Assembly: GCF_001766835.1 (NCBI RefSeq)
Contig: NZ_LKEU01000044.1
Span: forward strand, 1-64,000
Reading direction: 5' to 3'
Length of the DNA: 64,000 bases
Source of the DNA: Acetobacterium wieringae
GTDB lineage: Bacteria > Bacillota > Clostridia > Eubacteriales > Eubacteriaceae
Position numbers and translations under genes: made by a program
Shown here: positions 16,077 through 24,730 of the stretch, one piece after another
Numbering within the stretch: position 1 is the first letter of the stretch
Layout of the letters: each line of letters starts with the position of its first letter
Notes under the pieces: generated by a model
The model's database searches: none
Told to the model about the DNA's origin: nothing
Seen by the model: the letters and a program-made list of their open reading frames with translations, nothing else

Positions 16077-16982
16077 CTATCTTCTGTGTTTTTCAAAATA
16101 CGGTATATATATATCAGTTCGTAGATCTCTGATAGAATCCATGTTTCCAAGACCAAAAGTAGCAAAGCAGTTTGCAATTGCCGCCTTTGGATCAATCTCC
16201 GCAATCGCCATGTCTTCTTCCCAGCCAGTTGTAACAATAACATAACCTTCTGGACTATATATTCTTGCATGCCCTGCTTCAAGGCCTTCTTCCATGCGGG
16301 TAATATTTTCCGGGCTAGCTCCACAGCTATCTACAAGTACAACGGCGTTTTCAAGCGTACGGCAATAACCAGTACTCGTCCAGAGATTCAAAGTGAAATC
16401 ATCCTCGCCTGTGCTTTTATCTGTTCCTGGCCAGGCGGACATTGCAAGTATTATTTCTGCACCCCCAATTTTTAGGCATCTTGCGATTTCTGGCCACCAC
16501 CTATCAAAACAGATCATCATACCAATTCTACCGATTTTTGTGTCGAACACCGGTATCTCGTTACCAGGATGGAAGAAAAGCCGTTCTGTACCGGGTTGTT
16601 GAATTTTTCTGTATTTCCCTATAAATCCTTCTGGCCCAACCAATACACCACAATTGTAGAATCTGTCACAATACTCCTTGTCTTGTTCTGACATGGTCCA
16701 AGAGATATAAATATTACGCTCTTTCGCCTTTGCAATCAAGGCCTGAACTGAATCACCCTCGGGCACATACTCCGCTGCATTCACCCAATAAGATGTCGCA
16801 TCAATGTTGGTAGACATCATAGTAAATGTAGTTGGAATACCTGGAAGACAAAATTCAGGAAACGCAATAAGATCAACCCCTTTTTGGGCTGCTTCATCAA
16901 TAAAACACAACATTTTTGCCAAATTTACCGCCTTATCAGGAACACTTACCATTGCTACGGATGCAATTTTAATTTTAGACAT
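16077..16982 (-). CDS. Carbon-nitrogen hydrolase (nitrilase superfamily), 301 aa
   Basis: The catalytic triad is clear: Glu43 (AFPEFCLPG), Lys126 (GKYRKIQQPG) and Cys159 (MMICFDRWWPE). Length is normal for the superfamily, whose members hydrolyse amides, carbamates or nitriles. AAGGAGG precedes the ATG. It is the first gene of the operon driven by the sigma-54 site at 17084-17098. It probably opens an amide or nitrile bond of the imported compound; the exact substrate cannot be read from sequence. Confidence 0.9.
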   Translation of the reverse strand: MSKIKIASVAMVSVPDKAVNLAKMLCFIDEAAQKGVDLIAFPEFCLPGIPTTFTMMSTNIDATSYWVNAAEYVPEGDSVQALIAKAKERNIYISWTMSEQDKEYCDRFYNCGVLVGPEGFIGKYRKIQQPGTERLFFHPGNEIPVFDTKIGRIGMMICFDRWWPEIARCLKIGGAEIILAMSAWPGTDKSTGEDDFTLNLWTSTGYCRTLENAVVLVDSCGASPENITRMEEGLEAGHARIYSPEGYVIVTTGWEEDMAIAEIDPKAAIANCFATFGLGNMDSIRDLRTDIYIPYFEKHRR

Positions 16983-17083
16983 TACTTTTCCTCCTTTAAA
17001 TTGTTTTCTTAAAATTGTAGTTTTTGTTTTTAAAGCGCTCAGTCTTTATTAATTCCTCCTTACAAGATTTGGTTATAATTACA

Positions 17084-17098
17084 GCAAATCTTGTGCCA
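17084..17098 (-). promoter_or_regulatory. Sigma-54 promoter of the nitrilase-MFS-demethylase operon
   Basis: On the minus strand the sequence is TGGCAC-AAGAT-TTGC, an exact -24/-12 consensus with the invariant GG and GC at the right spacing. It lies about 100 bp upstream of the nitrilase start. A sigma-54 activator gene is in the same region (26700-28154). Confidence 0.85.
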
Positions 17099-17157
17099 AG
17101 TTTTTTTCCGCTTTTGCCACGTTAAATCAGGTTTCCGTTTCATTATGCGTCGCAATG

Positions 17158-17207
17158 TCTCAAGTTGAGAATATAAAAGATGCGCATTTCTGACACATTT
17201 CGAGACA
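17158..17207. promoter_or_regulatory. Probable upstream activator-binding sites
   Basis: TCTCAA-G-TTGAGA is a perfect dyad at 17158-17170, and TGACACATTTCGAGACA lies at 17191-17207. Both are 60-110 bp upstream of the sigma-54 promoter, where enhancer-binding activators act. Read on the minus strand the second (TGTCTCGAAATGTGTCA) resembles TGTATCAATTTGTCT upstream of the other sigma-54 promoter. Confidence 0.5.
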
Positions 17208-17249
17208 CTTTGGATTTCTATATATTATATCAATAGAAAGTTACTTCGA

Positions 17250-19256
17250 TTATTCTGCGAGTGCTTCTTTAGCGTCTTTCAGAGCATCTATCACTTTTCG
17301 TGGTTTTCTAGCGTCGCCAATTACAACCATATCTGCAATTTTCCCTTTTAATTGCTCTGCCAATTTATTTTCGGCTCGAGATCCAATTGCCAAAACAACT
17401 GTTTCTGCAGGTATAATCTCCCTTGTGCCGTCGGAACGTTCTACGGTAACTGAATTTTTCTGAATAGAGATAACTTTTGAATCAGGATGTTTGTCAACAT
17501 TGTATCTTTCCAAATTTGTCATCATAATCCACTTGGAAGAAGGTCCAATATCCGATCCAATTTTAGGCTGCATTTCAACAATGGAGACTTTTTTGCTGCC
17601 ATGAGTCAATAATTCATATAGCATTTCAGGTGTTTCTGCACGATTCAGAAAGAGAAATTTAAGCGTATCTGCACTGATAGTTCCTTCTTCAGCAATTTTT
17701 AACGCAGTTTCTATACCAACCGCTCCACCCCCAACGACAACAACCTTTTTTCCAATAGATGCTTTCCCACGCAGAACATCCCACGCTGAAACTATATTTG
17801 CACCTTCCTCTTTTGGAAAATCAGGAAGTAAGGGTTGAGCTCCAGTTGCTAAAACTACTTTGTCAAACTTTCCACTTTCAACACAAGATATAATCTCCTC
17901 TGCCGTAGCTTCATGACTGAAATCAAAAGTTACACCAATATTTTTGCAGGCGATGTATTGGAAAGTAGAAAGCTCAGCAAAACTTTCGCGTCCTGGAGGT
18001 GAAGAAACTAAATCCATCTGTCCGCCAGGTTCATCTTCCTTTTCCCAAACAGTAATTATGGAGCCATCAGATGCAGCACGCAGGGCAAATTCCATCCCCG
18101 CCACACCAGCACCAATCACAAGAATTTTCTTGATCAAGGAAGACGCAGATTCAGACTCGAATCCTGCATCACTATTTGCAAGACAGGCCAGTGGTTTTGA
18201 CTTGAAAACGTGATCCATACATCCTTGATTGCAACCAACACAAGGCCGAATTAAATCAGGACGTCCATCCTCTAATTTTCGCACCATATCCGGGTCAGCT
18301 ATAAAAGCTCGACAAAACCCTATAAAGTCTGCATCTCCTCGGATTACGACTTCTTCTGCAGTCGAAATATCAAAGCGATTACATGCGTATACAGGAATAG
18401 AAACGGCCTCTTTCACGCGTTTTGACAAATAGCTAAAGGCACCTCTTGGCACATCCATAGTAAGCTGTGGCACCAACGTTTCATGCCAACCTCCCGTTAT
18501 ATTAAGTGCAGCTACGCCAAGTCGTTCCAATTCCTTGGCAATGATAATGCAACTGTCATTATCATTACCATTGGGTACAAACTCATTTCCAGCTAATCGT
18601 ACGGTAACCGGAAAATCGGAGCCCACAGCTTTTTTTACTGCAACGACTATATCACGAAGAAAATTCATGCGGCCATCTAAAAATCCGCCATAACGATCAG
18701 TGCGAAAGTTTGTAGATGCTGATAGAAATTGTGCAATTAAGTACCCAGCACTAGCGACCAATTCAATACCATCAAAACCAACATCTTGTGCCCGTTTTGC
18801 CGCTGCAGCAAAATTACAGATAATTTCTTCTATTTCTTCTATTTTTAATGCACGTGTCTGGGCTCGATTAAATTTGCACTTATAATCAGAAGGGGCAACA
18901 GGGGTTTGACCGTTGTACTCTTCAGGTTTAGCGTAAGCTCCAGGATGCCACAATTGCGGGAATATTTTCCCACCTTCCTTATGAACGGCATCTACCAATT
19001 CCTTCATACCTGGCATATCGTTGTCACGCGAAAGTTGCATTACACCTGCAGTGCATATACGCATAGGATCCACACCTACTGCCCCAACAACAATGAGGCC
19101 AGCACCGCCTGCAGCACGCCGACGGTAAAATTCTATTAACCTGGGTGTAGGCTTGCCATCTTGTGTTGCATAGGAAAGCTGAACAGGAGTCATTACAAAA
19201 CGATTTTTAATTGTTATTCTACCTATTTCATATGGTTGTAACAAAATATTAGACAT
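17250..19256 (-). CDS. Old Yellow Enzyme-type enoate/dienoyl-CoA reductase with Fe-S and FAD domains, 668 aa
   Basis: Residues 1-370 form the FMN TIM barrel of the NADH:flavin oxidoreductase family (LLQPYEIGRITIKNRFVMTP; FPQLWHPGAY; GFDGIELVASAGYLIAQFLS). Cysteines in PCVGCNQGCMD and LACLAN give the 4Fe-4S site. Residues ~385-660 are the FAD/NAD(P) domain with GAGVAGMEFAL and VVVGGGAVGIETAL. Relatives are 2,4-dienoyl-CoA reductase, 2-enoate reductase and BaiCD. It is the last gene of the beta-oxidation operon and probably reduces or oxidises a 2-enoate or enoyl-CoA in the pathway. Confidence 0.88.
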   Translation of the reverse strand: MSNILLQPYEIGRITIKNRFVMTPVQLSYATQDGKPTPRLIEFYRRRAAGGAGLIVVGAVGVDPMRICTAGVMQLSRDNDMPGMKELVDAVHKEGGKIFPQLWHPGAYAKPEEYNGQTPVAPSDYKCKFNRAQTRALKIEEIEEIICNFAAAAKRAQDVGFDGIELVASAGYLIAQFLSASTNFRTDRYGGFLDGRMNFLRDIVVAVKKAVGSDFPVTVRLAGNEFVPNGNDNDSCIIIAKELERLGVAALNITGGWHETLVPQLTMDVPRGAFSYLSKRVKEAVSIPVYACNRFDISTAEEVVIRGDADFIGFCRAFIADPDMVRKLEDGRPDLIRPCVGCNQGCMDHVFKSKPLACLANSDAGFESESASSLIKKILVIGAGVAGMEFALRAASDGSIITVWEKEDEPGGQMDLVSSPPGRESFAELSTFQYIACKNIGVTFDFSHEATAEEIISCVESGKFDKVVLATGAQPLLPDFPKEEGANIVSAWDVLRGKASIGKKVVVVGGGAVGIETALKIAEEGTISADTLKFLFLNRAETPEMLYELLTHGSKKVSIVEMQPKIGSDIGPSSKWIMMTNLERYNVDKHPDSKVISIQKNSVTVERSDGTREIIPAETVVLAIGSRAENKLAEQLKGKIADMVVIGDARKPRKVIDALKDAKEALAE

Positions 19257-19301
19257 ATATTAGCACTCACTTTCTAATGTAAATTTAAAACAATTTTTCT
19301 T

Positions 19302-20885
19302 TTAATTTTGAATTTTAAAATCAAAAAATTCATGATCCATGATTTTAACATTTTCTGTGATCAATGGTACAAAATCCATATTTGCCAGTATATCACGCTC
19401 TATATCAATCCCAGGAGCAACTTCTGTTAATAATAATCCTTCAGGGGTCAGTTTAAATACACAGCGCTCTGTGATATAGGTAATATCTTGATTATTCTCT
19501 ATGGCACCATCTCCTGAAAAGGATATTTGTTCTACTTTATTTACAAATTTTCGATTAGTACCCTCTTGAATAATGCGAAGTTTATTCTCTTCAAATTTTA
19601 GCTCCATATTCTTTCCATCCATAAAGTTTGTCATGAAGACAACTTTATGTGATGATTGTGTCAGATTGATAAATCCGCCTACTCCGATAATTACACTACC
19701 TACTTTGCTTACACCAACGTTTCCCTCTGATGATACCTGTGCAGCACCAACATATACACCATCCAGATTCCCACCATCATAAAAATCAAACATGATGGGC
19801 ATTTCTGTAATCATCTCAGCATTAAGAGAAGCGCCAAAACCAGGACGAGGCAGGGGAATCCCACCGATCAGGCCAACTTCATTGGTTAAAGTAATATCCT
19901 CCCAATCACCGCATTCAGTAGCTATCGTAGCAATGAGTCCTGGAATGCCAACTCCCAGATTGATTATGTCACCCTTATTGATCTCTTTATATGCTCTTCG
20001 AGCAATGATATATTGATCATATCTTTTCTTATTTCCAGGAATAAATGATACCATTCTTTCAATGTAAGGTACGATCTCTTCTGAATAAAGTATCCCATCT
20101 CCATTAATAGCTGGCTGGTTTTTTTCAAATACGCACTGCAACTGATTCGGGTTAACGATAATATAATCCACTGCTTTCCCCGGAATCTTTACCAATTTTG
20201 GATGCAATCGCTTATCCGATATCTGCTCAACCTGAATACACACTATTCCCCCATTAGCCTTTGTTGCTAATGCAATTGCAATCGCATCAACAAAAGCAGC
20301 CTCATTCTCAAAAGAAATATTACCTTTTTCATCAGCGATAGAGCCTGCAATAAATGCAACATCAATCTTAGGTGTGAAAAACTGAAGATATTCCTTCTCA
20401 GCAATATTTACGACTTGGGAAAGCGGAGGTTCATTACGAGCTTTTTCATTAAGACACGCACCGTCGAGACGCGGATCAACCGAGGTATTTAAACCAATTC
20501 CACTAATTATTGCTGGTTGTTTTCCTGCCGCAGCCCTATACAAATGTGAAACCACTCCTTGAGGGAGATTGAAACCAGCTATTTTGTTTTCAGAAATCAT
20601 TTGGGCAAGAGTAGGAGTAGAGTTGACTTGTCCCAATACCGCTTTTTTGAAAAGCCCTTCATTGTCTAAAAACAAACTATCTGCAAAGGCACCTTTTTTT
20701 GATAAGCCGAGCGCTGTTGCACCCCATAGAGTAAGTCCACTAGGGGTTTTTGTGTCTTGGTATCGTTTGCCAAGAGCTTGACAAAGCAGATCAGGGTTAC
20801 ATACTGTAGCTACGCCATTTACTGCTAAAACATCGCCATCTTTGACTATGCGAACGGCTTCTTCTGCACTAATAATTTTTGCCAT
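19302..20885 (-). CDS. Acyl-CoA:acetate CoA-transferase, family I, 527 aa
   Basis: Both halves of a family I CoA-transferase are fused, as in propionate CoA-transferase and YdiF-type enzymes. The N-terminal half has DGDVLAVNGVATVCNPDLL and the C-terminal half GVGIPGLIATIA, with the catalytic Glu in TNEVGLIGGIPLP. ATG 20885 (MAKIIS) is chosen because AGGAG is ten bases upstream. It would activate the pathway acid by exchange with acetyl-CoA, saving ATP, and feeds the adjacent thiolase, dehydrogenase and hydratase. Confidence 0.9.
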   Translation of the reverse strand: MAKIISAEEAVRIVKDGDVLAVNGVATVCNPDLLCQALGKRYQDTKTPSGLTLWGATALGLSKKGAFADSLFLDNEGLFKKAVLGQVNSTPTLAQMISENKIAGFNLPQGVVSHLYRAAAGKQPAIISGIGLNTSVDPRLDGACLNEKARNEPPLSQVVNIAEKEYLQFFTPKIDVAFIAGSIADEKGNISFENEAAFVDAIAIALATKANGGIVCIQVEQISDKRLHPKLVKIPGKAVDYIIVNPNQLQCVFEKNQPAINGDGILYSEEIVPYIERMVSFIPGNKKRYDQYIIARRAYKEINKGDIINLGVGIPGLIATIATECGDWEDITLTNEVGLIGGIPLPRPGFGASLNAEMITEMPIMFDFYDGGNLDGVYVGAAQVSSEGNVGVSKVGSVIIGVGGFINLTQSSHKVVFMTNFMDGKNMELKFEENKLRIIQEGTNRKFVNKVEQISFSGDGAIENNQDITYITERCVFKLTPEGLLLTEVAPGIDIERDILANMDFVPLITENVKIMDHEFFDFKIQN

Positions 20886-20926
20886 AATTTTATTTCTCCT
20901 ATTCAATTCTTAGTAATTTCTTCTTA

Positions 20927-22090
20927 CTATTTACATAACTCAAAGACACCTGCCGCTCCCATGCCGCCACCTATACACATAGTAATCAAGGCATATTGTC
21001 CACCAGTATCACTCAGATAAGACAACGCTTTTGACGTAAGAATAGCACCAGTAGCCCCCATAGGGTGGCCAATGGACATAGCACCTCCATAAGGATTAAC
21101 CTTCTGCATATCCATACCAAGTTCGTTAATGCACGCTAATGCCTGTGATGCAAAAGCTTCATTTATCTCGATAACATCCATCTGTTCGAGAGATAAATTG
21201 CATTTTTTCATAAGCTTTGGAACAGCAAATAAGGGTCCCATCCCCATTTCTGTTGCGTCACAACCCGCTACAGAATATCCCGCAAACTTGGCAATTGGCT
21301 TTATGCCAAGCTCTGATGCTTTCTCCGAAGACATAATAACTACATATGCCGCCGCATCAGTCATTTGAGAGGAAGTAGCTGCCGTTACTTGACCTTCTTC
21401 ACGGAAACACGGAGTCATTGCGGCCATTCTTTCCATACTCGTTTTAAGCATTCCATTTTCGTCGGCGAGAATCCCCTCATCTATCATGATCATGTTACCT
21501 TGATCATTTAAAACCGGGATGATACAATGAGCCAACTTGCCTTCGGTACGAGCTTTTGCGGCTTTTTTATGGGATTCCAAGGCCATTTTTTCCATGTCTT
21601 CACGTCTGATCATATAATGTTCTGCTACCCTTTCAGCCGTTTCACCCATAGACATATAACCACCAATATAATTTTCTTTAATCCATGGATTCATATACGA
21701 ATCAGAATACGGAATAAAACACTTACTCATACTCTCTACGCCACCTGCTACTGCTACATCATATTCACCTGAAATAATAGCATTAGCCGCAGATGAAATC
21801 GCTTGTAAACCAGATGAACAAAAACGATTTATCGTTTGTGCTGGTACACAATCAGGTAATTCAGCTCGATTTACAATCAGTCGACTGATATTCATATGTG
21901 CCTCATTTATCGGCATAGCACATCCAGTAATTACATCACCTATTATTTCAGGATTGATTTGAGGAACCTTGCTTAGTACTCCCTTCAGTGTCTGTGCGGC
22001 ATAATTTATCGGATGACTATTTGCAAACCCTCCTTTATTTGCCCGACAACAAGCGCTGCGTCCATATGCAACAATAACTGCTTCTTTCAT
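20927..22090 (-). CDS. Acetyl-CoA C-acyltransferase (thiolase), 387 aa
   Basis: Catalytic Cys91 lies in NRFCSSGLQAI, the acyl-pocket His in GHPMGATGA, and the second active Cys in CIGGGMGAAG. Length is normal. AAGGAGG precedes the ATG. The reaction is reversible: cleavage of a 3-ketoacyl-CoA to acetyl-CoA, or condensation. With the hydratase, dehydrogenase and CoA-transferase in one operon, degradation to acetyl-CoA is likely, and acetyl-CoA would enter the acetogenic route. Confidence 0.93.
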   Translation of the reverse strand: MKEAVIVAYGRSACCRANKGGFANSHPINYAAQTLKGVLSKVPQINPEIIGDVITGCAMPINEAHMNISRLIVNRAELPDCVPAQTINRFCSSGLQAISSAANAIISGEYDVAVAGGVESMSKCFIPYSDSYMNPWIKENYIGGYMSMGETAERVAEHYMIRREDMEKMALESHKKAAKARTEGKLAHCIIPVLNDQGNMIMIDEGILADENGMLKTSMERMAAMTPCFREEGQVTAATSSQMTDAAAYVVIMSSEKASELGIKPIAKFAGYSVAGCDATEMGMGPLFAVPKLMKKCNLSLEQMDVIEINEAFASQALACINELGMDMQKVNPYGGAMSIGHPMGATGAILTSKALSYLSDTGGQYALITMCIGGGMGAAGVFELCK

Positions 22091-22214
22091 TATTTCCTCC
22101 TTGTTAATTCTAAAAAATGCTTACTCCTCACAACTTCATAGACATAATTGCAAAAAGTATTTTTCATATCTTTCGATATTTTTACGCTTGACAAATAAAC
22201 TATTTAGTTTATAT

Positions 22215-23066
22215 TTATTTATAGTCATACCATCCATGGCCTGACTTTCTTCCTAATCGCCCCTCTTCAATTAATTTCTTGACACTATCGCAGCACTCCC
22301 ATGTTGTAACTGGCAGTTCTCTTAATGATTCACAGGCATGAGGATATATATCCAATCCAGACATATCCATCATTTCAAACGGTCCCATTGGGTGATTAAG
22401 CCCCTGCTTCATAGCAGTATCGATATCTTCGATAGTAGCTATGCCATCTTCATAGCAGTGAAGTGCTTCCTGTAGAAAAGCAAACAAGCACCGGTTGACA
22501 ATAAAACCTGGTGTATCAAACTTGCATTCAATAGCTGTCTTACCTATATAACTGGCCACTTGTTTAATTACTGAAACCGTAGCATCTGTTGTATCATTTG
22601 ATCGAATCACCTCCACCAACTTCATGACTGGTGCAGGAAAAAAGAAATGCATGCCCGCGCAACGCTCTTTCATTGTACATTCACTCATAACCTGAGAAAC
22701 TGATATCGTGGATGTATTTGTGCAAAGAATCGCATCAGGTCTGCATATCGTTCCGAGTTCTTTGAATATAGACTGTTTTAATTCTAATACTTCAGGCACT
22801 GCCTCAATAACCATATCGCAGATTCCTAACTGCTTCAAATCCTCAGTAGTATTAATCTTTTCTATGGTATTTTCTACTAAATCGGTTGTGATTTTTCCTG
22901 CCTCAGCACGTTTCTTTAAAGATGCGTATATCTTTTCTTTTGCATTTTCACAATACTCTTCCTTAATGTCGTAAAGAATGACTCTATAACCTCCAGTTGC
23001 AACAGCCTGCGCAATACCAGCTCCCATCTGTCCTGCGCCAATTACACCTATCGTTTGTATGTTCAT
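22215..23066 (-). CDS. 3-hydroxyacyl-CoA (3-hydroxybutyryl-CoA) dehydrogenase, 283 aa
   Basis: The N-terminal Rossmann fold shows IGVIGAGQMGAGIAQAVA, followed by NTSTISVS and the catalytic His in GMHFFFPAPVMKLVEVI; NHPMGPFEMMDMSGLD is the C-terminal domain. Length is that of short-chain single-domain enzymes. AGGAAGGA lies ahead of the ATG. It oxidises 3-hydroxyacyl-CoA with NAD in the operon 24017-17250. Confidence 0.93.
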   Translation of the reverse strand: MNIQTIGVIGAGQMGAGIAQAVATGGYRVILYDIKEEYCENAKEKIYASLKKRAEAGKITTDLVENTIEKINTTEDLKQLGICDMVIEAVPEVLELKQSIFKELGTICRPDAILCTNTSTISVSQVMSECTMKERCAGMHFFFPAPVMKLVEVIRSNDTTDATVSVIKQVASYIGKTAIECKFDTPGFIVNRCLFAFLQEALHCYEDGIATIEDIDTAMKQGLNHPMGPFEMMDMSGLDIYPHACESLRELPVTTWECCDSVKKLIEEGRLGRKSGHGWYDYK

Positions 23067-23096
23067 AATAATATTCCTTCCTATTCCTTTTAAATT

Positions 23097-24017
23097 TTAA
23101 TTATTAGTAAATACTGCAACTCTTTTTTCAAGCATTGCAGACATTCCTTCTTTCTGATCATCTGTATCAAATAATAAAGAAAATTCAGCCGTTTCAGCTG
23201 TCTTACCAGCTCGAATACTCTCGTTAGCTGCCGTATTGATTACAGCTTTTGCTGCAGCTAAAGCGCATTTAGGTTTTGATTTCAACAATTGCGCAATGTC
23301 CATTGCTTTTGTATAAATAGCCTCAGCTTCAGCAGCATCTGCTACTTTCTCTGCTGATCTTGCTCTATCTTCTGCTTGTTTTAATAAAACTTTGTTTTCC
23401 TCACAAGATTTTTGAGCTATCAGTGCAGTTTGAGCGGAGGTTACTTCTTCATCCAAGGTAGCATTTCCTGTAACATACCAATTAATCAGACCAATTTCAT
23501 AAGCAAGCTTACCTGGTATCTTCTCATTAAGCATTATTAACTGTTTCGCCTTTGACGGTCCAATTATTGATGTTATGCGAGCACAGCCATGTGCTCCGGG
23601 GATAATGCCAAGACCAACCTCCGGTAAAGCTAAAAGTGTTCGTGAGCCCCCTACTCGAAAATCACATGCTAGAGCCAGTTCTAATCCGCCTCCCAACGCA
23701 AGACCATTTATTGCTGCGATAGTAGGGATTGGCATACTTTCCAATTCATTATTAATATCAATTGCTACTGTGCAAAATTCTCTTGCCTTGCGTGGCGGAA
23801 AATCAGACATTTCTTTTACGTCTGCTCCAGCCACAAAAGATCTACCAGTGCCGGTTACAATCAGTACCCGAATGGACGAATCAAGCTTTATTTTTTCAAG
23901 CTCATTTAATATTTCTTTGCTAATTGTGCTGTTTAACGCATTTAGAAATTTAGGTCGATTAATTCGAATTGTTGCTATACCATTTTCCTTTACAACAGTA
24001 ATATTACTCTCTTCCAT
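23097..24017 (-). CDS. Enoyl-CoA hydratase with an Ala/Glu-rich insertion, 306 aa
   Basis: Crotonase-family landmarks are present: SFVAGADVKEM (oxyanion loop), GGGLELALACDF (first catalytic Glu) and LPEVGLGIIPG (second catalytic Glu), so hydration is plausible. The protein is about 45 residues longer than usual. The extra stretch (about 195-245; KQAEDRARSAEKVADAAEAE) is a charged helix. It is first in the beta-oxidation operon; its ribosome site is weak and the leader from the sigma-54 site is about 450 bases. Confidence 0.88.
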   Translation of the reverse strand: MEESNITVVKENGIATIRINRPKFLNALNSTISKEILNELEKIKLDSSIRVLIVTGTGRSFVAGADVKEMSDFPPRKAREFCTVAIDINNELESMPIPTIAAINGLALGGGLELALACDFRVGGSRTLLALPEVGLGIIPGAHGCARITSIIGPSKAKQLIMLNEKIPGKLAYEIGLINWYVTGNATLDEEVTSAQTALIAQKSCEENKVLLKQAEDRARSAEKVADAAEAEAIYTKAMDIAQLLKSKPKCALAAAKAVINTAANESIRAGKTAETAEFSLLFDTDDQKEGMSAMLEKRVAVFTNN

Positions 24018-24470
24018 AAATAATTTCGTATGAAATACCCAAAGTGATAGTCATACTTTTCCTTTCATCTTATTCTTTTTTATATGGCAACAGTGCTTTA
24101 TCTCATGCACATGGCGCTGTAACCTCACTTAATAGCAATTAAATATCTTCCCACATCGATCAAAAATATCTTTTTTACTCATTATTGAGCTATAACCATA
24201 ATGACAAATTTTTTATTACATTCATAAAAATTACTCATTTCAGCTGGAATAGCGCTTTTTTCCGCTCACTGAACCTCCTTCTAGTCTTGATATATTAAAA
24301 ACAAAGGGCTGTTACATCTAAAAATCTCATTTCTAAATAAAGCAATTTAATAATTAAGATATTTTCTTTTCCTCTTAGCGATTTGAAATAATAAATTCAT
24401 TCAGTAAATTGGGATTGTATCTGTGGTTCACATATTTTTAACATTGCAATATGAAGTAATTTATATATTA

Positions 24471-24485
24471 GCAATTTATATGCCA
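24471..24485 (-). promoter_or_regulatory. Sigma-54 promoter of the beta-oxidation operon
   Basis: The minus strand reads TGGCAT-ATAAA-TTGC, with the invariant GG/GC and correct 5-bp spacing of -24/-12 elements; only the sixth base differs from consensus. The next gene in that direction is the enoyl-CoA hydratase, about 450 bp away. Confidence 0.7.
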
Positions 24486-24605
24486 ACTTTTATTCAAAAC
24501 TAAATTATGACAATGTACAATTTAATAATCCTGGAGCAAAGCGATTTATTTCGAATCTGCTCCTTCATAATGCTTTATTACTGTTTGCATATTTTATTTT
24601 TTATA

Positions 24606-24662
24606 AGACAAATTGATACACTAATGTCAATGCCTCTGAACGAAGTTGAAACAATTTGACAC
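24606..24662. promoter_or_regulatory. Activator-binding-like sites upstream of the second sigma-54 promoter
   Basis: AGACAAATTGATACA (24606-24620) and GTTGAAACAATTTGACAC (24645-24662) lie 120-180 bp upstream of the promoter. On the minus strand they read TGTATCAATTTGTCT and GTGTCAAATTGTTTCAAC, similar to the site at 17191-17207. Shared binding by the 26700 activator is inferred. Confidence 0.4.
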
Positions 24663-24730
24663 GCGTTCATGTCCCCGATTATTTTACGGAGATGCTGATA
24701 TCACTATAAAATAACGATGATTTTCCACCA

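Larger units (their letters stand above)
24018..24730. other. 713-bp regulatory gap upstream of the beta-oxidation operon
   Basis: No gene is visible on either strand. The AT-rich stretch holds the sigma-54 promoter at 24471-24485, activator-like sites at 24606-24662, and the 3' exon junction of the group II intron at 24730. Confidence 0.6.
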
